NCBI GenBank assembly: GCA_000827495.1
Contig: KN817565.1
Span: forward strand, 62,001-126,000
Source: Hypholoma sublateritium FD-334 SS-4
Lineage: Eukaryota > Basidiomycota > Agaricomycetes > Agaricales > Strophariaceae
Direction of reading: 5' to 3'
DNA length: 64,000 bases
Shown: piece by piece, positions 54,587 to 64,000 of the stretch
How positions within the stretch are numbered: the stretch's first letter is position 1
Layout of the letters: the number at the start of each line of letters is the position of its first letter
Made by a program: the position numbers and the translations under genes
Notes under the pieces: generated by a model
The model's database searches: none
The model's input: only the letters and a program-made list of their open reading frames with translations
Told to the model about the DNA's origin: nothing

Positions 54587-55443
54587 ATGTTATGTATTAT
54601 GAACTAGCAATGTACGATAATATTTTACATGGCCGACTACGACAGTGGCTGATCATAGCGGTGTGTGTTAGGATGTTAGGCGTGTGCTGCGCTCGTTGCA
54701 TATTCATCTATGGTGCCAGTTACGTGGCTGCGGCAGTTGGGTCCTAGGCGCCATCCCGCATGGGGTTTGGGGGCATAGCTTGGGAGAATTCGCGGGAGCT
54801 GGTACGTCCTGCTCACTTCTATATTCTAGCTCATATATTCAAGTCCTTACAGGAACTTTGGGCTACGAGCTTGTGCTGGAGCCCGTCATCCGAAGAGCGA
54901 ACACTTTAAGTTGCGAACCTGTTGATCCCGGCGGGAGTGGCAGTTAACGCGGCTGAAAAGGAGACCATAGCGCTGCTCATTCGTTAGCTGAAGCTCGAAG
55001 ATGATTTGGTGATAGCAGTTTAGTCCAACATCCCCCAGAGTCATGTAATATTTAGTGGGCTTCAGAGTGGAATTATTTATTTAGCAAGCGAAATCAGTCG
55101 GACTTTTAGACAAGACAAGTTTAACAGTTATCCCGTCGGGCCAAATTAAAAACCATGTCGCTTGGTATATGTAGTTGAAGAAGATGCACAATCTACGCTG
55201 CTTCGTTATTAATATTTCGAATACAAATTTAAACACCCATTAAATCTACCATTACTATATTACATTGCTTTTTCCCTTTTATTGTTTGCAGTTTCCCTTC
55301 TACGGTCCAAAATATCAAGATCCCGAAGCCACGTAACATCCATCTTCGGGAGCGCTGTCCTTCAACTTCTGGTAGTAGCCGCTCACAAGATTCGCAACAA
55401 CCTCACACATTGACCTATCCCGCCGTCGTGTGTTCGAGAAGAA
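54587..55443. other. Spacer without a supported gene
   Basis: 3' regions of two convergent genes. A short ORF near 54684 contains GHSLGEFA, which recalls acyltransferase active sites but has no supporting context. Confidence 0.35.
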
Positions 55444-57007
55444 TTAGACAGCCTGGAAATATTCCAAGAGGTGGTTTGTCAGGTGCGCCTTCTCCATCGT
55501 GCTAAGACATTCTCCATCGTCGTTCGGGGGGAGCCCTTCAAGAAATTCAAGGATCACAGGCCGGCGCCACGTCGATATCCCCAGTAGGTCCTCGGCGCTC
55601 TTGCACCCAACGTTGAGGAACGTAGGCAGGTGGTGAGCCATGGAGGGCAGGCAGCTATCGAGGAATTTGAAGACCTCGGAATCCACGTGTGGGCTGTTGG
55701 GCGGTATATCCGAGAGAGGCAAGGACTTGGAGGTGGAAAAGGATGCCCAAGTTGACGTGGATGTTGACGTGGATGTGGACGTGGATGTGGACGCAGATGT
55801 AGACGCTAATGTAGACAAAGACGAAGAAGCAGATACAGGCGTAGATGCTGACGTCGACGCGAGCGGACGTGTCGCTTGGCTAGGCTGCCCTGCTTGAGTC
55901 TGAGAGATGTGGCTTGTAGATCGGAGTGATCTGCTCGGCGGCGGCATATTCTCTTTATCCGCTACCGATGTAGAGGAGGTTGCTTGAGACTGAGATTGCG
56001 CCTGCGGCTTCCTTTCTGGGGCAGAAATAGTGGACTATCACAATGTTAATCAATAAATCCGTGTACTGAGGGATGGACGCGTAGTGGTAGCTCTCACCTT
56101 GCCGAAGCTAGGCACAAACTTCTTTACGGACTTTCTAGGGGCGCTGACTGGCTTTTTTGACATCCCTCTAGTTTTAGGGTTCCTCTTTTCTTGACAATTT
56201 TTCACCGATTTTCGCATGGAATGCCAGTAATAGACCCAGTGAATGGCAAAGTACATTCGCCGCTCCGCCTCGTCACGCGCGAACAATCCGGGGTACCTAT
56301 GCGCAAGCTGGTTGCGTCAACGAAGGATGCGTGTGAGCAGCTCTTGATTATACGCTGACTGAACAAAAAACAACACCTTTTTCTTAATGATGTCCAGTCT
56401 ATCTGGTTGTGCGCTACCCGTTTTCTCTAATGTGAGATATTTCTCCGTAATGCTTTTGAGGTATATCTTCAACGAGACATCAAGGAAAATTCAACGACCA
56501 TTCACCTGTTGGAAACTGATTGAATTACTCACCAGGATCTCTTCAAACTGCCCTGGTTCTGTCAGTTGCATCACCTCTTCAAACTGTGCACGCGCGCTCT
56601 ATATGACCTCGATGGATCAATGACCATTGCAGCGTTGCAAAGGCTTGAACGTACCCTCCCGAAAGTGTAGCCGTAAGTGTTGCGGGCTTTAATGATAAAC
56701 TTAATTTCACCAAGAGCCAAATGGGCAGACAATCAGGTACATACGCATCGATACAAGATGTCTACGAGGATGAAAATAGACTCGATGCCGGCAGCACTTG
56801 GGGATCTAGCCGAATTGACCATCAAGGACTTTGGGGAATATCAAACGTGTTCATACCTGTATCCTTCTGCGTAAGTTGCTCGTTTATAGACCAAGTATAT
56901 TCTGGTCGGATACGGACGACAGAGTAGGGAAGGAGGTCGTACAGGATTAGTAAAAATTGGGTCAAGGCAGTTCGGGAATCGCCGCGGGCCTTGTTGACAA
57001 CAGTCAT
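55444..57007 (-). CDS. Conserved-looking hypothetical protein with Ser/Thr repeat
   Basis: Spliced gene of unknown function. The last exons are well supported: a basic segment (HSMRKSVKNCQEKRNPKTRG ... KKFVPSFGK) joins over a short intron to STISAPERKPQAQSQSQ and then MPPPSRSLRSTSHISQTQ. A Ser/Thr-Ala low-complexity run with eight STs-type repeats (about 55745-55830) follows, then a folded-looking C-terminus (VFKFLDSCLPSMAHHLPTFL ... HLLEYFQAV) ending at 55444. Upstream exons read FIIKARNTYGYTFGR, SARAQFEEVMQLTEPGQFEE and ITEKYLTLEKTGSAQPDRL. A likely first exon begins at ATG 57007 (MTVVNKARGDSRTALTQFLL). Some middle junctions near 56700-56800 are uncertain. No catalytic motif is visible. Confidence 0.6.
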
Positions 57008-57433
57008 ATGTTTGTCATGTGCTCATGTTTACTGATTTTGACTTTTCTGAGACGACTATGTAGCCAGCCTAGGCGGCTGCACCGATTCTACAACCTATGT
57101 ACTCGATACGGAAGGTATGAAGCAAGTAGATGCCATGTTTTGGTCCGCATAATACTTGTCAGGTATTGACATTGAAAGTCAACGCGTCTCTTTGCCTCAT
57201 ACATATCTATTATCTCCACCGGAACATCTTCAATATACCTAGGGTTTATTAAGGATGCTACTTCTATAGTTACTATCCAATACCCATCCTGTACGATACG
57301 TTGTCCTACAATTAATATTTACAATATAAAATACAAACGCTAATGCTACAGTCCACTGTCCTCGTATCCAACATTATCCAACGGCAAAGCACATAAAGCA
57401 AGTATCAATTACTGCACAGCAAATTCAAAAAAC
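57008..57433. other. Spacer without a supported gene
   Basis: AT-rich stretch, about 425 bases, between the hypothetical gene and the 3' end of the SET gene. Nothing recognised. Confidence 0.35.
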
Positions 57434-59598
57434 TCATCGCGACTGATCGTGAAACACATCCGTAGCCTGGAACCCGTGCGCCCTGCCGCCCACCCGGATC
57501 TCTGGGCGACCGTGACCCCGCAGCGCGGCCTTGTCTGCCCCAGCGTCTACCCTGGCACGCTGTGCGGTGGCATCCGACTTTGCCTCCGCTTGCGCCTCTG
57601 CCGTTGCGCGTCTTCCCCACGCCGGGAACGAAAGCGGGTTCGACAGCCACTGCTTGAACACGTGCGTCTCTTCAGAACGGGCGCCTGCGCCACGCGCGTC
57701 GAGAGCCTGCTGCGCCCACGTGCGGAAGGCATCCGCGTCGGCCAGCGCACCGTAGCACGTCGCGAGCGCGTCGAGGTGCCGCACGAGGTCGCGCTGTTCG
57801 TGCTTTTCTCCACTTGCTAAGCCGGAGCCGTGGGCCGACGACGAGATGGGGAGGGCAGCGGACGAGGAAGGAGCGGATGAGGATGAGGAGCTGGATGATG
57901 ATGATGCGGCAGGCGCGGGATAGGTGGTAGAGCACAGCCCATGTAGCCCCTCGCGCTTCAGCGCATCGACCGCGCGTAAGTGAGCATCAATCAAGCCCCC
58001 CCGTGGAATTGAACCGTCTCTGCACCACGCCTTGGTCGACGGCCGCGACGCCCCCCAGAAGCCAGAGAGCATCGCACGGTCGGCGTCGCTCGCCGCGCGG
58101 CGCTCGGACGGCTGCGCGCAGTACATGCATGTACAGGTGAAGGAGAAGAAATCGCGCAGGCGCATGGCACGCTCGGCGAAGGGTAGGTGTGGCGCGACGT
58201 AGGCGATGGTGATCTCCTCCCCGCGCGAGATTGGACGCATTGCGGAAAGAGTGAGGACGAATGTTGAGGGGTCCCAGTCCCATTTCGCGTTGGGGCCGCA
58301 GCTGAAATATAAAAGATCGGATTAGTTAGTTTTATCGCGGTCACCGTTTCAATTATCACGCACCTGTGGTTACACAAGCTCGCCCGAACAAACAGCCCAC
58401 GGTGCGTTGAGCGTTCGCCATCTGTCCCCTCCGGCACTGCCAGCGCGATTGCCAGCGCGTGTGTGCGCACAACCCCCTCGAAGTCTAGAGCGTCCTTCAG
58501 CTGTGTATTCTCTCCCGCGCACGCCGCTAAATCGCGCAGGCGATGCACTACAGGCGGCGGGAGCCGCCGCATGACGTCCGCGTAGAGTTGGCCGAGCGGC
58601 ACAGCCGGCCCGACTGCGTGCGGTACAATCAACGCAGGGCGCTCGCAGAGCAGGCTCTCCCCGTCGCGGATAGCACGCGCAGCAAACAGGCCCGCGCCCA
58701 TTCCCGCGGCGCCCGCGACTGCGAGAGCATCTTCCGCGAAAGGAGGAAGCGGTGCGAACTTGGTCGGCAGGAGGCGCTCGACGCCCGCGTCGAGGAGGAC
58801 AACGCACTCTTCCCGTGGGCCGAGCTCGAGCGTATCGACGATATACCGTCGTGGATAGGCGCTGTCGTCTGTGGGTGTACGTTCGCGGGAGCTGCGGGGC
58901 GCCGCGGGTGAGACGTCGGACGGTGGAGGTGCCGCGGCAGAATCGGACTTGCCGCCGGGAATGACGGACGTGGAAGCGCGCTTCTGCGGTACTTGCTGGG
59001 CGTCGGTAGCGACGCGGGCGCTACGCGGGAGTGCTGCATTCTGTCCACGAGAAAGATTTGAAGAAGACCCCGCAGCCGTCGCGTGTCGTATCCCGGAGGA
59101 AGTTGAAGTTGACACCGTGGTTGACGTTAGCGAGCGACGCCGCTTCCGTGATGTTATAGACACCGTTTCCAGCGGCATCTTGCTATAGTCGAGCGTGGCC
59201 GCGGCGGGCGCGGAGAGTGGCCGCTCACCAGAGGAACTGTCGTCCGAGTGCCGTCGAAATGGCCGAGGCTTTGTCTCTGACAATGTATTCGACGAATTTG
59301 ATAATGGAAATTTGTGCCTTGACGCTGCCGCGGGCGTGTCTCGGCCATTGTGTAGCTCTATCACAACCATTTCGGTGGTCAGGTTGAATGCCACGGATTT
59401 CCGCCGCTTGTGAGCGCACTCGCGATGTGTCGTCGCGTCGTCGTCCGCGTCAGAATAGCTGCTCGGTTCGGTAGTGGAGGATGTCGCATTCGACAGGGCA
59501 AACATCGACGTATATCCAGAGGTAGTGGAAGAAGTGTATGAGGTAGCGGCCATTGCTAGTGCGGGAATTTTAGAGGAAAGCAATCCGGATGGCTGCAT
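57434..59598 (-). CDS. SET-domain protein (SMYD-like core, no MYND finger seen)
   Basis: Two exons (59598-58364 and 58301-57434) give 700 residues. The open frame continues upstream only from a non-ATG codon, so ATG 59598 (MQPSGLLSSK) is preferred; 59553 is an alternative. Residues 1-240 are Ser/Thr-rich and probably disordered. The SET domain begins at GAGLFAARAIRDGESLLCE and contains NHSCGPNAKWDWD, formed exactly across the intron, and RGEEITIAYVAP. A post-SET cysteine cluster follows (FTCTCMYCAQPSE). These match lysine methyltransferases of the SMYD/SET5 type, although no MYND zinc finger is apparent. A poly-Ser run (about 57865-57905) separates this from a helical C-terminal part. The target is unknown; histone or other protein lysine is inferred. 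GC content is high compared with the flanks. Confidence 0.82.
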
Positions 59599-60159
59599 TT
59601 TTAAACGGAAAAGGGCGAGGCGCGATCGTAATGCCACAAATGCCACAAAAGCCGATGCTGTGCCCAAACAGTGAATAGGAGGGATGGTGGCATAGCGGCC
59701 ACCGCGTCGTGTTCAGCACGAGTGTGCTCTAGTGCTGATGAGAGATGTTGATTTGGTTAAGGGAAAGTGCGAGGGGGCAGATAATGAACTTCGTGGCATC
59801 GAGGCGGCCTTTGCGTAAGGGTCCAGCTTGCGGGTACGTCCATCGCCAGCGAAACGGACAAAGGGGGCTACGCGTACTGCGCAGAGACGTCGACCTTGGA
59901 ATTTGAGTGGACCTGTTCGTCGAGATGGTTGACCGCCAGATGCTTGGGCCAACCTATACCGACTGGACAGCGAAAGGAAGCCTTGCCCGTGCCTTCGCCG
60001 AAAGATCCACAACCCCCGCCGTCGCGCCCTGCACCAGTCACGCGTAAACAGGAGTAATAAGCCGTGGTAATGACGGTAGATGACTCGCGCTTAGTCGGTG
60101 TTGACTAACAGTGGAAGCCAGAATCAGATCAATTCGAAGTGTTTGACATACCAGGGAGA
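59599..60159. other. Spacer without a supported gene
   Basis: Upstream region of the SET gene. Short ORFs only; nothing recognised. Confidence 0.35.
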
Positions 60160-60923
60160 CTATGTCAATGAAACTTCGGGAAGGCGGCACCCAATAAACT
60201 CAAGCTGCGGAAAAGTCATAGAAACCGACGATGAACGTTGAACAGTGATGAAGTCGGTGATGAAAGAGGTTTCGCCATGGCCGTCAACAATGGCCCCGAA
60301 CCGTGACAAATTTCCTTGAAAGTGATACATGCTTGAATTTACGTACCACATCATTTGAGCATCTGGACATTGTCTAAATATAGATAGAAAATCAGAAGCA
60401 TGGCCGTGCAGATTCCAGACCTTCAAGTTGATAGAAACGCTCTAAAAGTTAGGGTCCTAGGGACTGTGTTCGGAGAGTGGAATAACTCAACTCGCTCCGC
60501 CGAAGTTGCATAACTAAGTAGTAAAATTATTGACGGCGTAACTAAGTTTAAACAGATCTGTCGAATGCAGAATCTAGAGAAGCGACGCTTGAGCAACGCG
60601 TAGGCGTAGCTGACGGTTGCACTTTCCAGGTTTTCGTACGATCTCCTAGCTGCGCACTCTGGATCTCCCAACAAGCTCACTGGACCGCTACTTTGAAGAA
60701 ATTTAGCGTCCTGATTTCCGCAGTTCACCAAAAAGTAACCAAATTCTAGCTCGTTTTGTCGGCATCGGAAAAAAAGAATGAGACTTGGAATACTTAGTAA
60801 CTTATCTTGCAATATCTTGTTCCGCCTTCCCATAATAGCAGGATATCTTAGTACTGTGACATTTGCCTCATGTATTCTTTGAAGCTCGTTTCTAGCGCGT
60901 AACATCTTTCTTTCGCCAAACAT
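60160..60923 (-). pseudogene. Possible F-box/LRR-like gene fragment
   Basis: A plausible 3' exon reads SVSINLKVWNLHGHASDFLSIF and ends FPQLEFIGCRLPEVSLT, with spaced Leu/Phe and a CPDAQMM segment. This resembles the leucine-rich part of basidiomycete F-box proteins. An upstream ORF (60423-60923, ATG near 60923) could supply the 5' exon but has no F-box signature. I cannot connect a full-length gene, so a remnant or a poorly conserved gene is equally possible. Confidence 0.3.
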
Positions 60924-61693
60924 GTATCATTGTATGCGCAACCGAGCGCATTCACGCGTCGGAACCTCCTCTTCTGAATCACTTTATTAATCAGACTTAT
61001 CTCTTAGGAAATATGTATGGTACTATCTCTATCGATCGGTACGCCTCTTCAGCTTCAGCTTCAACCTTCCCACCATCCAGTTCATACCTCTATTCAGTAC
61101 TCAGCCGATACTGCTGCCTACCGCCAAAATTCTTAAACATTTTGTGCAATTCACTAAATATTACCTCAAGATCTTCGAAACGAATCAATTATTTGCACCA
61201 TCAGTTATCCAGCCATGTACTTATTCGACTGCAAGGTATGGACTTGTTGAAATTGGCTGATTATTCTCCTACAGCTCTAAATTATAATATCACTCAAATA
61301 TCACTTACATTCAAAACAGAAGCTTCAAATTGATTAATAGATGAATTTGGATCGTTCAATTGACTGGCAAGCGATGCCACCCCTGACTATCCCCTCTTCC
61401 CTTCCTTCAAGCGGCATCAAGCCTTTCGCCCGTCCCTTGATTTTCATGATTCAAAATCTCGACCCCATAAAAATTCCACATCTGCACTCATATACACAAA
61501 TCCGTTGTATAGATGTAAACCGTGCTCCAGTCCAACTCCAGCTCGATTTGAGCTCGACTCCCGGGCCAGCCAAGGCCAGCCTTCCCAGCGTTAATTACGT
61601 AACAGAGCGCAGCACACGTGAAATAAATGACTAATCGGTGGCGCACACGGATGTCGTTCGGCGGTCAGCATTCGCTCCTTCTTTACTACACAA
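60924..61693. other. Spacer without a supported gene
   Basis: AT-rich stretch upstream of the PIN-domain gene. ORFs of 97-106 codons lack recognisable motifs. Confidence 0.35.
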
Positions 61694-62938
61694 ATGGCAG
61701 ACAAAAAGGTATATCCTCTCGGCTATCGACGCTGCTGACGCTGATGAACCGAATCTGTAGATTTCTACCAACAAAGTGGCAATGTCTCGCGCACTCGGCG
61801 CAGCGTTCTTGAACCACCAAGTTGAACAGCTTGAGAAGACGGTATCCTCGAATGGCCCCGCGTCGGGCAACTGGAGGGACAGAAAGTCGCCCAACAACGG
61901 TTACGGTGCTCCGAAACGGGCACCCAACCCTCCGGGCGCTAAAGTTGCGCAGAAAAAACCGCCGCCTCCGAAGGACCGGAAGGACAAGGACTTTGACAGA
62001 GGCATCATCGCTGTGCATCAGCGCCGGGTATCCGACGACCAGCGGGACAAGGACGCGGACGTCGTTGTCGTCGACGCCAGCGTACTCATTCACGCCTTGT
62101 ACCAGGTCAAGAAGTGGTGCCGCGATGGCCGGCAGGAGATCGTGATTGTGCCGTTGGAAGGTTCGTGTATTTGATGCCACTCTGCACCGTGACTGACGGT
62201 TCATTGACAGCGCTGAACACACTTGATTTACTGAAGAAGGGAACCTCGTCGGTCGCCCAGAAGGCGCGGGCGGCATCTCGCATCCTAGAGGCGCAGGTCG
62301 GGACCAACCCCCGCATCCGGGTGCAGCGGGACGACGCCTTCGTTCTATGGGACAAGATCGCCTTCACGGACGGCGACGACGCCTTGAAGCAGGCGGCATC
62401 ATGCCCTGAATGGGTCCGCCGGATCATCTGCTGTGCGCGGTGGGAAACCGAGCACGCGGAGGAGGAGCTCAACCCGCCGACGAAGGGGCTGCCGCTCAAG
62501 GTCGTCCTCGCCATTCTTTCCGTTGCACCAAACATGTCGCCACAGTCAATGTCGATGAAGCTCGCCGACGGCGTGGACACCCCGCTGACACCCGTGCCGC
62601 TACCCGCGCCGACTGCCGCCTATGGGAATCGTTACGAGCAGCGGTCGACCGGGACGATCGTCTCGTCATGGGCAACCAAGGCCGGAATCGAGCGTCTCGA
62701 GGTCGACCCAGCTCTTCCTGGACGCGGCGGTGGCGAACATGCCGAGGACGACCGTGCGAAGCGCAGCACCCATGCGCAGAGCTCCCGTGGACGCAGGCCA
62801 TCGTCCAGCGAGCATGGTGCACGATCGGGGCTCGTCGAGCGTCCCCCGGCGGTGATGGCGATGATGGAAATGGTTTCGCAGCCGAGTAAGGTCGTCCGCG
62901 TTCTCGCTCGCGGCGAGAAATTGGACCCCGATCCGTGA
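61694..62938 (+). CDS. PIN-domain-like protein
   Basis: Three exons (61694-61708, 61761-62160, 62211-62938) give 380 residues. The tiny first exon encodes MADKK and splices into ISTNKVAMSRALGAAFLNHQ; starting at the internal ATG (61782) is the alternative. After a Pro/Lys-rich linker (PPPPKDRKDKDF) comes a PIN-like core: ADVVVVDASVLIHALYQVKK, with the first conserved Asp, then IVIVPLEALNTLDLLKKG formed across intron 2 and RAASRILEAQV. Together these fit the N-terminal half of a PIN nuclease fold. Later acidic residues (DDAFVLWDK; DGDDALKQA) could complete a metal site. The C-terminal 130 residues are low-complexity. PIN domains usually cut RNA; the target here is unknown. Confidence 0.7.
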
Positions 62939-63857
62939 ATAGTGCCGAGTAAGTCAACCGCCCCCCGCTATTTTTCTTGCTGAGCATACTGTACCAACAG
63001 AGCGAACTTAAACCCAACAAGAAGTGCAAACAACTGGAAGCAAATGGGCCGCGGCCCTGTCGTTCTTGACGTTCAAACATTCGCACAGGAGGCTGACTGA
63101 AATAGCCAGGCGCGGTCTGCTTCTGCGTCTAGCGATGCAGGCGGGGTCATAGTGGGGTGCGATGAGGCGCAGGTGCAGCTTCGCGTGGACGAATTCTGCA
63201 GGACTGATCCGGTTATGGTTACCGTTTTCAAGATGTGTCCATCCTTCCTTCCCCGTTCCTTTCTCCGCGCTCTCGGCCATATGATCTCCATGGACGGTCT
63301 AGATATCCTGGCTTGCGGCCAGAATATCACGGTATGCCCCCTCGGTTAGTGACCGCCGCTGTATTCTCCTTCTTTCTTTTTCTCTCTATTTGATGATCAA
63401 TCTATGAAACTTTTTGGTTACACAATTTCGTATTGGTTTATGTTGTTTTTCATATTCCATATAATGAATTATTTTGCTTCGATAAACCGATTTTCTATAG
63501 GCAAATGCCTCTCATGTATTGATACTAGTACTTGCTCACGCCCAGCAAAGCTGTCGCTGACACGTTTATAAGTTTCATTCTTGGTTTATTGGACTTCGCA
63601 TCTGCCAAGCGAAGCCTAGCACGAAGTCTAACTTCTTTTTACATTGCACGGACTTGCATACTTAGACCTACATACATGTTTGCCATCGTGTCTTGAACGT
63701 TGGACACCGTGCCTGGATTAACAAGCACAATTTCCCACAATTACTTAAATAACGGCTGTATCGCGGCTGCAGTAGCCACTTTTCGTGATCGTTCCTTCTA
63801 CCGACCACATCGCACACACCCTATACCTCCCCGAATCTGCAGCGTGAACGAGTTTTC
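62939..63857. other. Spacer without a supported gene
   Basis: Contains opposing ORFs of 60-90 codons at 63008-63349 without family motifs, then an AT-rich segment that probably holds the promoter of the gene starting at 63858. Confidence 0.35.
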
Positions 63858-64000
63858 ATGAGCTCGAACAGCTTCATGATGTGGGTGGGGGTGGTGTTCT
63901 GCGCTTCTTTGTTGTCGTCACTCGTTATTGCCGTCACCGTCGAACTCACCGACGGCCAGATTGACGTTGTAAGCGCCCGCCTGGCAGAAGCAGCTCTTCA
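63858..64000 (+). CDS. N-terminus of a secreted or membrane protein (runs off right edge)
   Basis: ATG at 63858 opens a frame to the window end: MSSNSFMMWVGVVFCASLLS, SLVIAVTVELTDGQ and so on. The first about 27 residues are a hydrophobic signal or anchor, followed by a polar helix-like start (IDVVSARLAEAAL). Codon use is GC-rich as in the other real genes. Only 47 codons are visible, so the family cannot be named; a secreted glycosidase is one possibility. Confidence 0.55.
   Translation, partial: MSSNSFMMWVGVVFCASLLSSLVIAVTVELTDGQIDVVSARLAEAAL

Noticed and set aside
54684..54947. GHSLGEFA motif suggesting an acyltransferase or PKS fragment
   Set aside because: Only one short motif in an 87-codon ORF; no ketosynthase, acyltransferase or carrier context nearby.
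55640..55897. ORF with DVDVDVDV repeat
   Set aside because: It is the antisense of the Ser/Thr repeat in the spliced hypothetical gene on the other strand.

Overview
The window reads as nuclear DNA of a filamentous basidiomycete, most likely an Agaricomycete. Nearly every gene is split by many 45-70 base GT-AG introns, and a few introns look like GC-AG. Domain content fits this: expanded HSPA12-like Hsp70 paralogs, a KDZ transposase, a TET/JBP-like dioxygenase, an alpha-kinase and a DUF6534 membrane protein. A Rhizoctonia/Ceratobasidium-type host is my weak guess from memory of similar families. All exon joins were read by eye.

Layout. (1) 0-20.5 kb: a coiled-coil protein gene runs off the left edge, followed by five head-to-tail Hsp70-like genes (A-E, minus strand). 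A mitochondrial carrier gene sits between D and E. A degenerate Hsp70 relic lies between A and B, and an N-containing insertion-like stretch lies between C and D. (2) 21.6-31.1 kb: a REX4-type exonuclease, Hsp70-like gene F (plus), a cytochrome P450 and a soluble twin-ABC ATPase with a mitochondrial-type N-terminus. (3) 31.7-37.2 kb: a second copy of the coiled-coil gene, divergent from Hsp70-like gene G, then a small secreted cysteine-containing protein. (4) 37.9-47.6 kb: an apparent composite mobile element bounded by inverted repeats. It carries an alpha-kinase gene, a repeat-rich segment with a nested hAT-like MITE, a TET/JBP-like 2OG-Fe(II) dioxygenase gene, and tail-to-tail with it a decayed KDZ transposase. 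Single-base Ns occur only here and near 12.2-12.9 kb, as expected for collapsed multicopy repeats. (5) 49.2-64 kb: a DUF6534 membrane protein with an apparent frameshift, a large P-loop NTPase plus PD-(D/E)XK-like nuclease (Crinkler/CR-effector-like), a conserved hypothetical gene, a SET-domain protein, a possible F-box/LRR remnant, a PIN-domain protein and the start of a secreted or membrane protein at the right edge.

The two most interesting units are the Hsp70-like array with its coiled-coil partner genes (seven Hsp70 genes, all sharing a 14-nt penultimate micro-exon; two coiled-coil genes, each next to an Hsp70 gene), and the KDZ/TET-JBP/alpha-kinase composite element.
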